Below, one piece after another: positions 7,465 to 14,197 of a stretch of 33,737 nucleotides of DNA. A program made the position numbers and the translations under genes. Source of the stretch: Daejeonella lutea (GTDB lineage: Bacteria; Bacteroidota; Bacteroidia; Sphingobacteriales; Sphingobacteriaceae). The stretch covers positions 1 to 33,737 of the forward strand of contig NZ_FUYR01000001.1 in NCBI RefSeq assembly GCF_900168015.1, given 5' to 3'. The notes below the pieces were generated by a model. The model had not been told where the DNA came from, did no database searches, and was given only the letters and a program-made list of their open reading frames with translations. Within the stretch, counting starts at the first letter, position 1. Every line of letters begins with the position of its first letter.

Positions 7465-7644
7465 TCTAATGACATCTTAAACGGATTTAGGAGCATGAAA
7501 TGAAAATCAAAGGATGTCTCGTTTCTTAACAACCACTTTCTTTTTCTCTGGCAGGAGTTAAATTCGTTCCTAATACCACATCTGCCTTCCCCATTCTCGA
7601 GAAAAAATCCCATCTCACCGCATCATTCGGCAAAGTTACCGACA

Positions 7645-7725
7645 GGCGGATAAAAGTAAAGGCTATACAAGCGAAGCATTTTTATTTGTTTTTAACGGTG
7701 CTTCGGCCTTGACATGTCATCCGCC
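7645..7725. ncRNA. 81-nt nested hairpin just downstream of the RT stop codon
   Basis: Three nested perfect stems: GGCGGAT (7645-7651) with ATCCGCC (7719-7725), AAGGC (7659-7663) with GCCTT (7706-7710), and CGAAGCA (7672-7678) with TGCTTCG (7699-7705). They enclose a 20-nt AT-rich loop. No T-run follows on either strand, so it is not a simple intrinsic terminator. It begins 49 bp beyond the RT stop. It could be part of an RT-associated RNA or a palindromic repeat. Confidence 0.5.
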
Positions 7726-7773
7726 AGCGATTTTGGTGCCTAAGCGTTGGACATGGAAGGTATGTAATTGTGC

Positions 7774-9543
7774 TTAAAACTTAGGGCGCTCAAGAATACT
7801 GAAAAACGAATGAGGAAAGCCGGCTTCTAATAAATCTGGTAGATCCTCTTTTTCTTCTTCTTTTACGTTTGGAATAGCTCTTTTTTCAAAATAGAATTTT
7901 AATTTCGATAACGCTCGTTGCCGGGTAAAATCAAGATGCCTTAATTGATGTCGTGTATATTTATTATTTTCAATTAATTTAAATCCAGCACCCCAACACA
8001 TTGTTAAAGGAGTGTTTTTATAAGTACCGATATCTATATTACCAACAGCCATCGCTGCCAATCGGCTGCTAAAGCTTTTCCTGATAGAAAGTTCTTGATT
8101 AATTAATTCTTCATTAGTATGCTTATCTAAACGCTTGATTACTTTCAATAATTCCGAATTATGTTTCGTTGTTTGTTTCTCAATAGATTTCTTTCTGATT
8201 TTTAGATCACCGTTTTCATGAACCATATAACCTAAAAAGCTTACCCAAGGGGAATGGGGATGAAGGTCGGACTTTTTGATACTCCATAAATACACGTCCC
8301 TGGACTTAATATTTTTACCCCAAAACATCCTAGAGTATTTAGGCTTCAACTCAGGTGGGGCATGTGGAATTAGATTTAAATTTGATAAATTTTGAAAGTA
8401 ATCATTGAAAAGTGCTTTGCATTCTTTTGCAGATTTGTGCACAATAACCATATCGTCGCAATACCGTAGATAAATGTAATCGTTATTCCAACTTGCTAAA
8501 TTTGTAACCACATCGTCTAAGTCGTGCATTAACAAGTTTACCATTAAGCCTGAAAGTGCACCACCTTGTGGGATACCAATTCTTTTTAAAGCTAAATCCC
8601 CAGCGTTAAATCTTTCTATCAACTCGACAGTCCATTCAAATTGTCCATTGAAATCGTTGGCCGCATGCCAAAAATGGATATTAGTATTTAGCGGAAATAC
8701 GGAATCGCTAAAAGAATAGCAATCAAGATATCCTTTAAAAACCATTTCTGCTGATTGGTGAATATTAACACCTTGTTTTGATAATGCTTCTTTAGCATTG
8801 TTGTATTTTTGAACTACAACCTCATGATCAACGCAATCAAAAAATTTCTTTATATCGCATTCCGCTACATATAAAGGCGAATCGAGATGTTTAATTCTAA
8901 ATTTTTTAAGAAGCTCGACGGCATCATGATAAGTTGGCCCTTTCATATATGAGTTTTTGGAACGGAACGCAAACGAGCAATCCAAAAAAACATTATCGAA
9001 CAACTGAGTTAAGTACTTATTAGTTAAGCTCAAAACGATTTTGTCCTCTACAAAAAATTTTGCAATCGGTCGCCGTTCTTTTTCTTCTTTTTTATACGGG
9101 GGTTTTCTTGCAGGAAATACGGTAGGCTTAACTAACGAAAAATGTTCACTTTGAAAGACCTTGATTTTGAGATTGAAAATGAATTTTCTTAAATTTTGAT
9201 ACCAAATCGGAGTTTCTAAGAAATTATTTTGGCCTGTAATAAACAGTCTATGTATATGATATACCCGATTACGTATTGACTGTTGATTTAACTCCATTGT
9301 CGAATCAAAAGTTTTTCTGTTAATATGCTTTTTGGGTCTTGACCATTCTTTTCTTGAAGGAAGAAGATCACTAATAATTTTGATCTCTAATGCTCTGGCT
9401 TTATCCTCTATAGAAAAAGGTTTACTCTTACAGTATTTATCTAAATAAGAATTTTTATGAATATAGAATGCGATTTTAGATCTGGAAATTATAATTTGTT
9501 CTAATACGTTGTAAAAATCGAAGAAGCTTTCAAAATCTTTCAT
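7774..9543 (-). CDS. Reverse transcriptase of defence-associated (UG/DRT-like) type
   Basis: A 589-aa protein with a complete RT palm. RRPIAKFFVEDKIV (about 157-170) precedes the fingers. Motif A is AECDIKKFFD (Asp230, Asp236), motif B is GIPQGGALSG (323-332), motif C is YCDD (361-364, catalytic Asp363/364), and FLGY (436-439) follows. Residues 1-140 and 450-589 match nothing I recognise; there is no maturase X, HNH, integrase or protease domain, so it is not a group II intron or retroelement protein. Size and setting (defence island, isolated gene, structured noncoding DNA alongside) fit the 'unknown group' RTs, several of which are antiphage systems acting with a noncoding RNA; the subgroup cannot be assigned by eye. 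It is transcribed away from the primase gene, sharing a 193-bp intergenic region. Base composition is AT-rich. Confidence 0.85.
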   Translation of the reverse strand: MKDFESFFDFYNVLEQIIISRSKIAFYIHKNSYLDKYCKSKPFSIEDKARALEIKIISDLLPSRKEWSRPKKHINRKTFDSTMELNQQSIRNRVYHIHRLFITGQNNFLETPIWYQNLRKFIFNLKIKVFQSEHFSLVKPTVFPARKPPYKKEEKERRPIAKFFVEDKIVLSLTNKYLTQLFDNVFLDCSFAFRSKNSYMKGPTYHDAVELLKKFRIKHLDSPLYVAECDIKKFFDCVDHEVVVQKYNNAKEALSKQGVNIHQSAEMVFKGYLDCYSFSDSVFPLNTNIHFWHAANDFNGQFEWTVELIERFNAGDLALKRIGIPQGGALSGLMVNLLMHDLDDVVTNLASWNNDYIYLRYCDDMVIVHKSAKECKALFNDYFQNLSNLNLIPHAPPELKPKYSRMFWGKNIKSRDVYLWSIKKSDLHPHSPWVSFLGYMVHENGDLKIRKKSIEKQTTKHNSELLKVIKRLDKHTNEELINQELSIRKSFSSRLAAMAVGNIDIGTYKNTPLTMCWGAGFKLIENNKYTRHQLRHLDFTRQRALSKLKFYFEKRAIPNVKEEEKEDLPDLLEAGFPHSFFSILERPKF

Positions 9544-9592
9544 ATTAAAAAGAGGGCAGCGGCTAAAAGGAAATACTTCTATTGTTGTGGTT

Positions 9593-9669
9593 GGTTTAAA
9601 ACCGTGATTCTCATGTTAAGGTTTAAGCCTTACGCATATTGGTCCAATTATTATTATTCTCAGACTGAG
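9593..9669. promoter_or_regulatory. Three palindromes in the divergent RT/primase intergenic region
   Basis: GGTTTTAAACC-type inverted repeat at 9593-9603, a 16-bp near-perfect palindrome TAAGGTTTAAGCCTTA at 9617-9632, and CTCAGACTGAG at 9659-9669. They could be operators controlling both genes or stems of an RNA upstream of the RT. No regulator gene adjoins them. Confidence 0.4.
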
Positions 9670-9736
9670 TTTTAATTAACTTCTACAGTTTCGCTACCCT
9701 CGTGATAAATGTATTATTTTTATTTTTGAAAATGTT

Positions 9737-10714
9737 ATGATTAAAGATTTTAAAGTAGGATACTATCCTAAGCCTTTTAAGCACGAGTTTAAGACAATTG
9801 ATCTGGAAGCAATGCTTAAAAGCTTTAGGGGTGATTTTTTTAAGCCTCAAATTGAAAAGGCTCGACAACTTTATTTGGATCAGGAATTTGAAAAATATAC
9901 GCTTTTAAAAAATACGTTGCCTGCCGTGACGTTTTCAGGCACTTTCTCTCCTACACGAACAGCCGGAAATCTAATAACTTATAGTTCTTTAATTATTTTG
10001 GATGTAGACAAAGCAGGAGAAGATTTAAACAGTATTAAAGAATTACTTTCCAAAGACCAATATATTTTGGCAGTATGGCTCTCACCTTCCGGGGACGGTT
10101 TAAAGTCTTTGATTGTAAGCGAAAACGCCGAGGATCAACACAAGAAAGCTTATAGGGCAGCTACCATCTATTATAAAGAAAATTATAACATTACTATTGA
10201 TACTTCCGGTTCTGACGTTTCCAGATTGTGTTTCATTTCTTATGATCCGAATATAAAAGTAAATGTCGATTACAAAACGTTTAATCAGTTGCATTTAGTG
10301 GATGAAAAGGTTGAAATCCTCAACAAGGTAAAAAAAGTGTTTTCGAGATATCCTTTGCTATTAAAAGATAGCTTGCCTAATGATGAATTATCTAAACTTA
10401 CCTATAAAAAGATGTACCATTTTTTAAGTAAGCGAGGGCTCTCAATCACTGAGTCTTATGAAAATTGGGTTCGTGTGGCATTCGCCTTGAGTAATACCTT
10501 CAACCTTCGTTTGGGTAGCCAATATTTTTTAGAATTGTGCAGGCTTGATGGCGTAAATCATGATGAGTATCAAAGCGAAAAGCTTATTCATTCTTGTTAT
10601 CAAAAAGGAACTTCTCAAAGTTCATTTGCAACTTTACTTTACTTGGCAAAAGAAAAGGGCTTTGATATTCATTTTAATAAGAAAATGAATGTAAAAAAAA
10701 AAGCAAAAAAATAA
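9737..10714 (+). CDS. BT4734-type primase-polymerase (VirE_N-like) with PriCT-like C-terminus
   Basis: A 325-aa protein. Residues about 55-170 carry the archaeo-eukaryotic primase pattern of the BT4734/VirE-N family: LPAVTFSGTF, LIILDVDK (Asp89 and Asp91, metal ligands), SPSGDGLKSL (116-125) and the ITIDTSGSDVSRLCFISYDP block (Asp155, Asp160). Residues about 225-310 (YHFLSKRGLS, NWVRVAFALS, ATLLYLAKEKGF) look like a PriCT-2 helical domain. Relatives in mobile elements usually continue into a DUF3987-like helicase; none is present here. Expected activity is nucleic-acid priming or gap filling. Its head-to-head pairing with the RT suggests a shared pathway. A 7-bp hairpin (10710-10728) overlaps the stop. 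A TATTTTTG box at 9721-9728 lies only 8 nt before the ATG. Confidence 0.8.
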   Translation: MIKDFKVGYYPKPFKHEFKTIDLEAMLKSFRGDFFKPQIEKARQLYLDQEFEKYTLLKNTLPAVTFSGTFSPTRTAGNLITYSSLIILDVDKAGEDLNSIKELLSKDQYILAVWLSPSGDGLKSLIVSENAEDQHKKAYRAATIYYKENYNITIDTSGSDVSRLCFISYDPNIKVNVDYKTFNQLHLVDEKVEILNKVKKVFSRYPLLLKDSLPNDELSKLTYKKMYHFLSKRGLSITESYENWVRVAFALSNTFNLRLGSQYFLELCRLDGVNHDEYQSEKLIHSCYQKGTSQSSFATLLYLAKEKGFDIHFNKKMNVKKKAKK

Positions 10715-10978
10715 CGCCCAACGTTATTACCAAATAGATTTCCCGTCGTCAATCGACGTTAAACTTTCCAGATTATTTACAGCTACTTAGGTCGCTCGAT
10801 GGATATCGGCGAAATGAACCATTGTACAGAAAAACGGCGAACTTATTTAATAAAACACAAGAGAAAACACAAATTATAAAATTGAAATACATAAATGATT
10901 CAATCTATTTCAAAAGGAATGGAAAAGTTTTTTGAATAAAATTTGTAAATATCAATTAGTTTTCGCAATATTTGTATA

Positions 10979-11374
10979 ATGAAACCGAAGATTTTCAAAA
11001 TAGAGATTAATAAGGCTAAAGCTACAATTCACAATAGCGGAAAATTGGGATTCAATATAGAGGCAATAGAGGTAATGCAATTAAAAAGCCAAGGCTCATA
11101 TTTGTTGGCTACAGATGAGGAACGCTCTGATTTACTGTATTTGATACCTACAGACTCAGCTGATGGTGTAGGTAAAGTGGCAAAGGCAGGAGACTATTAC
11201 TATTTGAACGTAGGAGATGCATTCCAGAAATTGGGATTCAAGTATACTGAATACACTATAATGTTTGACATTGAGAAAAACGAATATGATGGAAAGGACA
11301 TTTTTATCCTTAAAAAAAGGAAAGAAATCAAGCGAAAGGAAAAAAGCACTACGACTGAAGGAGGTACGGTATAA
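10979..11374 (+). CDS. Hypothetical 131-aa protein of mobile-element type
   Basis: I do not recognise a named domain. The protein starts MKPKIFKIEINKAKATIHNS, has a conserved-looking core KLGFNIEAIEVMQLKSQGSY and AGDYYYLNVGDAFQKLGFKY, and ends in a lysine-rich tail (KKRKEIKRKEKS). It is soluble, probably beta-rich, with no signal peptide. Similar small proteins occur in Bacteroidetes integrative elements (from memory). It stands alone between a 264-bp AT-rich gap, in which I see no other gene, and a strong hairpin (11378-11410), so it is likely its own transcription unit. Confidence 0.7.
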   Translation: MKPKIFKIEINKAKATIHNSGKLGFNIEAIEVMQLKSQGSYLLATDEERSDLLYLIPTDSADGVGKVAKAGDYYYLNVGDAFQKLGFKYTEYTIMFDIEKNEYDGKDIFILKKRKEIKRKEKSTTTEGGTV

Positions 11375-11377
11375 ATA

Positions 11378-11410
11378 AAATAGGTTGTTACTTGCAATAA
11401 CAACCTATTT
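11378..11410 (+). terminator. Strong hairpin after the 131-aa gene, probable terminator
   Basis: Perfect 13-bp stem AAATAGGTTGTTA (11378-11390) / TAACAACCTATTT (11398-11410) with a 7-nt loop, 3 bp past the stop. The stem itself ends in TATTT, but an A-run follows, so it is not a textbook intrinsic terminator on the plus strand. Confidence 0.6.
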
Positions 11411-11483
11411 AAAAAATTACTTGGTGAGAGTAATTTACTGTTGGCTTACCACCACGCAGATTTCTTAATCTTATTACAAAGTT

Positions 11484-11514
11484 ATTAAAGTTACTTTAAT
11501 TTTCTAATTAAAGT
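11484..11514. promoter_or_regulatory. Candidate operator upstream of the CBASS locus
   Basis: ATTAAAGT-T-ACTTTAAT (11484-11500) is a perfect 17-bp palindrome. A further ATTAAAGT half-site follows at 11507-11514. It lies about 105-135 bp before the DUF3892 start, where a repressor or activator could bind. No cognate regulator is encoded in the element. Confidence 0.4.
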
Positions 11515-11617
11515 GAGATTGTAATTGTTTTTTACTCACCCGGCTTGTAGTTGTCTGTTTCTCCGACACTTTAACCAGACAGCATTTACATTAAATTTCA
11601 AATTAATACACACAGAA

Positions 11618-11890
11618 ATGAGTAATAGAATTACACATATTAGAATGTCGGCTGAAACGGGTTCGGCCGAACACATTGTTAGAGTTAAAGGAACAAACTC
11701 AAACGGAAACTGGGAAAACTCGGTGGCAGAAGTTATAACTTATTTAAAGGCTGGTTACAGCTTTTATGTATATGCCGCAAATCGTAGCATAAATGTAACA
11801 TATCAAAAGAGTGCTGCAGGGAACGAGTATATCAAGACAGAACCTGATAGTACGAAAAAGGATAACCTACTGAGTTTACCTCGCTTTTAA
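11618..11890 (+). CDS. DUF3892 family small protein, first gene before the CBASS pair
   Basis: A 90-aa protein beginning MSNRITHIRMSAETGSAEHI, with later blocks VRVKGTNSNGNWENS, YLKAGYSFYVYAANRSINV and EYIKTEPDSTKKDNLLSLPRF. This matches the remembered DUF3892 pattern of small beta-rich proteins. The open frame extends upstream to 11525, but the ATG at 11618 starts at the conserved block after an A-rich leader and is preferred. The gene is isolated by hairpins on both sides (11378-11410 and 11918-11947) and is 84 bp upstream of the CD-NTase. Its role is unknown; a link to CBASS is suggested only by position and strand. Confidence 0.7.
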   Translation: MSNRITHIRMSAETGSAEHIVRVKGTNSNGNWENSVAEVITYLKAGYSFYVYAANRSINVTYQKSAAGNEYIKTEPDSTKKDNLLSLPRF

Positions 11891-11917
11891 ATAAGCCTTT
11901 AACATTTAATAAATCAG

Positions 11918-11947
11918 GATGTCGTTGACCTAATGGTTAACGACATC
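11918..11947 (+). terminator. Hairpin between DUF3892 gene and CD-NTase gene (terminator or attenuator)
   Basis: A 13-bp stem with one G-T pair (11918-11930 with 11935-11947), TAAT loop, followed by TTATTTCT. It ends 27 bp before the CD-NTase start, so it would limit read-through into the toxic CBASS genes. Confidence 0.65.
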
Positions 11948-11974
11948 TTATTTCTAAAACTTTAATAAAAAATT

Positions 11975-13000
11975 ATGCCAACTTTAGACTACACACGTAG
12001 ATTATCAAGTCTCCAAAACAGGAGATTTGACAAGGAACTGAACGAATCAACCTTAACCAAGTCCTTTAGCGCGTCAAATTTGCCAGAGGATATCAAATAT
12101 CTAATTGAATCTATGCAACCTATTGGCGACAAATATAACGCCAAGACAATTACTGCAGCCAACAATGTTCAAAAGCACTTAGAACGTGATTTTAATTTGC
12201 ATTTTAATAGGGCGTACAGAACCCAAGGTTCTGTCATGACTGGTACCAATATAGAGGTTCATAGCGATTTTGATCTTTTGACGGTAATTGATCGTTATTT
12301 TTATCCGCAATCACAACCGGTAAACCCGTATACCGCGTCAGATCCGAATGTTGATATATGCGAAATGCGTAAACAGGCCACTGAAATTATGAAGGCGGAA
12401 TACAAAATTGTAGACGATACGGGCGATAAGTGTATTTCGATTGAAAATCAAAATTTAAATCGAAAAGTGGACATCGTATTTTGCTATTGGTATCACTCTG
12501 AAAAGTTCAACGAAACGAACAACGACCATTATAAAGGTGTATATCTATATGATTTTAAAAAACAAATCAAACACCGGGATTTTCCATTTGCGACAATAAA
12601 CAATGTCAATCATAAAGGCGACAATACGCATGACGGATTTAGGAGAGGTGTCCGTTTGTTAAAGACGCTAAGGGCGGACTGCGAAGTGGAATTGAAAATG
12701 CTAAAAAGCTTCCAATTGACCTCAATAGCTTACTCTATGGAAAATTCTTCGTTAATGTATAGTACCGGAAGTGAATTACAAATAGCAAAGAATTTATCGG
12801 CTGAGATGAAATTGCTTATCGATGATCCAATTAAGCGAAAGGCCGTCCTAAGCCCTAACGGAATAGAACGACCATTAGCAAAGGATGAAGTTGTCGCTGA
12901 TATGATTCGATTAAAGCAAGATTTGGATGTTCTAATTGAAGATGCTTCCAAAGATATCGCCAATAGCTATTTTGTTCAACGATCAATTTTAGCTTATTAA
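11975..13000 (+). CDS. CD-NTase (cGAS/DncV-like nucleotidyltransferase) of a CBASS system
   Basis: A 341-aa cytosolic enzyme predicted to make a cyclic dinucleotide on phage infection. The nucleotidyltransferase signature is complete: QGSVMTGT (Gly85-Ser86) followed by SDFDLL (Asp98, Asp100), with the third carboxylate at NRKVDIVF (Asp166). The C-terminal half is helical, as in the OAS-like fold. It is followed after 3 nt by a TIR-STING gene. Bacterial STING loci described so far usually pair with CdnE-type enzymes making c-di-GMP, so that product is the best guess, but the clade cannot be assigned by eye. No Cap2/Cap3 ancillary genes adjoin, consistent with a minimal (type I) system. Confidence 0.88.
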   Translation: MPTLDYTRRLSSLQNRRFDKELNESTLTKSFSASNLPEDIKYLIESMQPIGDKYNAKTITAANNVQKHLERDFNLHFNRAYRTQGSVMTGTNIEVHSDFDLLTVIDRYFYPQSQPVNPYTASDPNVDICEMRKQATEIMKAEYKIVDDTGDKCISIENQNLNRKVDIVFCYWYHSEKFNETNNDHYKGVYLYDFKKQIKHRDFPFATINNVNHKGDNTHDGFRRGVRLLKTLRADCEVELKMLKSFQLTSIAYSMENSSLMYSTGSELQIAKNLSAEMKLLIDDPIKRKAVLSPNGIERPLAKDEVVADMIRLKQDLDVLIEDASKDIANSYFVQRSILAY

Positions 13001-13003
13001 GTC

Positions 13004-13942
13004 ATGACAGATTTAAAACCTAATATCTTCATTGGCTCGTCAGGTACGGGCTATGAATACGCAACAAAAGTAAAAGACTGTTTGAATGGAATTGCAAATT
13101 GTATTTTATGGCAAGAACCGGGTGTATGGGAGCCAAATAGGAGTACGTTTGATAATTTACTGAGAATGGTAAGTTTTTTTGATTTCGGTATTTTTGTAGC
13201 AACGGCCGATGACTTGACGTTGACTAAAGATGATAAAATAGTTATCGAACCCAGGGACAATGTTATTTTGGAAATGGCGTTGTTTTTAGGTGCTTTAGGA
13301 AAGCACAAGTCTTTTTTATTAGTGGAAGAAGGTGTAAAGCTGCCGAGTGATTTTAAAGGTATTTATATGCCGCGTTTTAAAAGAGCAGATAATAATGCTA
13401 TTGAGGCAGCCTGTAAGGAATTTTCTGCTACAATTGAAGAACATTACAAGCTTGGGCATTTAAGTTTATATCCAACAACCGCTTTGGCCATCGGATATTA
13501 TAAAAATTTCATTGCTGGGTTGGTAGATAGTGTCCAAAACACTAAAGTGTTAAAGATTAATAATTTGAAGTTTACCAAATTTAAGCTTAAAGTTATCATG
13601 CCGAAGGATTTAAAAGGTCTAATCAGAGAAAAGGCCGATCAGTTTTACAGGCGGCATGGATTTATCGAAAACACTATGGAAACGAAATTCAGAAAACATC
13701 CCGCTTGGTTTCATATCGACGAACACCATGCACCGCAAGCGATTATGTATGATATGCCTAGTACCTTAACTGGTGTTGACGATGCCATTGAAATGATTTT
13801 GCAAAAAGGATTTCAAGGCAGAACCCAACTTCAGGAGGTTATCGAGCAAAGAGAGTTAAATAATTTTAGACGCGTTTTGCAGATCCAAATAGATAGAAGT
13901 CCCTTTGCACAAGAAATTGTTGAAATTGTCGATGAGTTTTAA
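13004..13942 (+). CDS. cap12: TIR-STING effector (Cap12), cyclic-dinucleotide-activated NADase
   Basis: A 312-aa two-domain protein. Residues 1-150 are a TIR-like domain: NIFIGSSGTGYEYA at the start and EPRDNVILEMALFLGALG, in which Glu90 is the expected catalytic glutamate. Residues about 152-312 match the bacterial STING fold: LYPTTALAIGYYKNF corresponds to GLAWSYYIGYL of human STING, KFKLKVIMPKDL to its LYILLPLDC strand, and YDMPSTLTGVDDAIEMIL lies in the C-terminal ligand-lid region. Known homologues bind c-di-GMP, form filaments and deplete NAD+, causing abortive infection. The length is close to the roughly 320 aa of characterised TIR-STINGs. It is co-transcribed with the CD-NTase (3-nt gap). 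It has no membrane segments, unlike animal STING. Confidence 0.88.
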   Translation: MTDLKPNIFIGSSGTGYEYATKVKDCLNGIANCILWQEPGVWEPNRSTFDNLLRMVSFFDFGIFVATADDLTLTKDDKIVIEPRDNVILEMALFLGALGKHKSFLLVEEGVKLPSDFKGIYMPRFKRADNNAIEAACKEFSATIEEHYKLGHLSLYPTTALAIGYYKNFIAGLVDSVQNTKVLKINNLKFTKFKLKVIMPKDLKGLIREKADQFYRRHGFIENTMETKFRKHPAWFHIDEHHAPQAIMYDMPSTLTGVDDAIEMILQKGFQGRTQLQEVIEQRELNNFRRVLQIQIDRSPFAQEIVEIVDEF

Positions 13943-14091
13943 CGATACATACTAACAAAAAACATTGCTTAGAAATATTGAAAGTCACTTCATTAAGGAT
14001 AAGGTTATTCCCGTCATGAACCTAAGTGCAATCTTACAGTGTTGTTCTGCCCATTGCTTTTTATTAAAAAATGTTAAATTTGTATAGTCGT

Positions 14092-14130
14092 TTTGGTCCA
14101 GTTACCAAACCAACTACCAGTACTTTTAGG
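14092..14130 (+). repeat. Subterminal repeat near attR, matched at 3364-3402
   Basis: GTTACCAAACCAACTACCAG and its surroundings parallel 3372-3390 (GTTACCAATCCGACTACC) in the same orientation. Both are preceded by CGTTTTGG/CGTTCTGG and followed by TTTTAG. Each copy lies about 70-125 bp inside its att repeat, so these are candidate recombinase or excisionase sites. The remainder of 13943-14170 shows no gene. Confidence 0.5.
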
Positions 14131-14170
14131 TTCTTTGTACATAATTGATATTTAGCTAATTACAGCGTAA

Positions 14171-14197
14171 GGTTCGAGCCCAGGTGGGCGCACGAAG
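14171..14197 (+). repeat. att repeat, distal copy (attR)
   Basis: Exact 27-bp copy of 3246-3272. It contains only the 3' half of the T-arm and the acceptor strand of tRNA-Met, so it is a remnant and not a second tRNA. It marks the right end of the element. Confidence 0.92.

Larger units (their letters stand above)
3246..14197 (+). mobile_element. tRNA-Met-integrated element carrying defence genes, with inactivated integrase
   Basis: Bounded by exact 27-bp direct repeats (3246-3272 and 14171-14197) that contain the tRNA 3' end. The repeat-to-repeat distance is 10,925 bp. A tyrosine recombinase gene (broken) sits just inside the tRNA-proximal end, as is usual for tRNA-targeting elements. The interior from 7.8 to 14.1 kb is visibly AT-rich compared with the flanks. 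No conjugation, replication-helicase or phage structural genes are present, so it is a minimal genomic island. Its cargo is a toxin-antitoxin-like pair, DUF6088, DUF6922, a reverse transcriptase, a primase-polymerase and CBASS-STING. Confidence 0.9.

Noticed and set aside
7425-7613. 62-aa minus-strand frame downstream of the RT
   Set aside because: It overlaps the structured tract and has no family resemblance; probably chance.
7740-7760. attC-like GTTGGAC core
   Set aside because: No complementary RYYYAAC partner at cassette spacing.
7235-9543. Diversity-generating retroelement
   Set aside because: The two hairpin repeats near the RT differ at non-adenine positions and both lie in noncoding DNA. 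No variable C-terminal lectin-type gene or Avd gene is present, and the RT is too long.
7774-9543. Group II intron RT
   Set aside because: No maturase or endonuclease domain, and no recognisable domain V hairpin (GAGC...GTTC-type) in the flanks.
10710-10735. Integron attC site (ATAACGCCCAACG resembles an R'' box)
   Set aside because: No matching GTTRRRY partner forming an attC fold within the downstream gap, and no integron integrase. It is just a 7-bp hairpin over the stop codon.
11525-11617. Upstream extension of the DUF3892 frame
   Set aside because: The extra residues are cysteine/phenylalanine-rich and unlike the family. The ATG at 11618 begins exactly at the conserved block.
14171-14197. 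Second tRNA-Met
   Set aside because: Only the T-arm 3' half and acceptor strand are present; there is no 5' acceptor, D-arm or anticodon. It is the att remnant.
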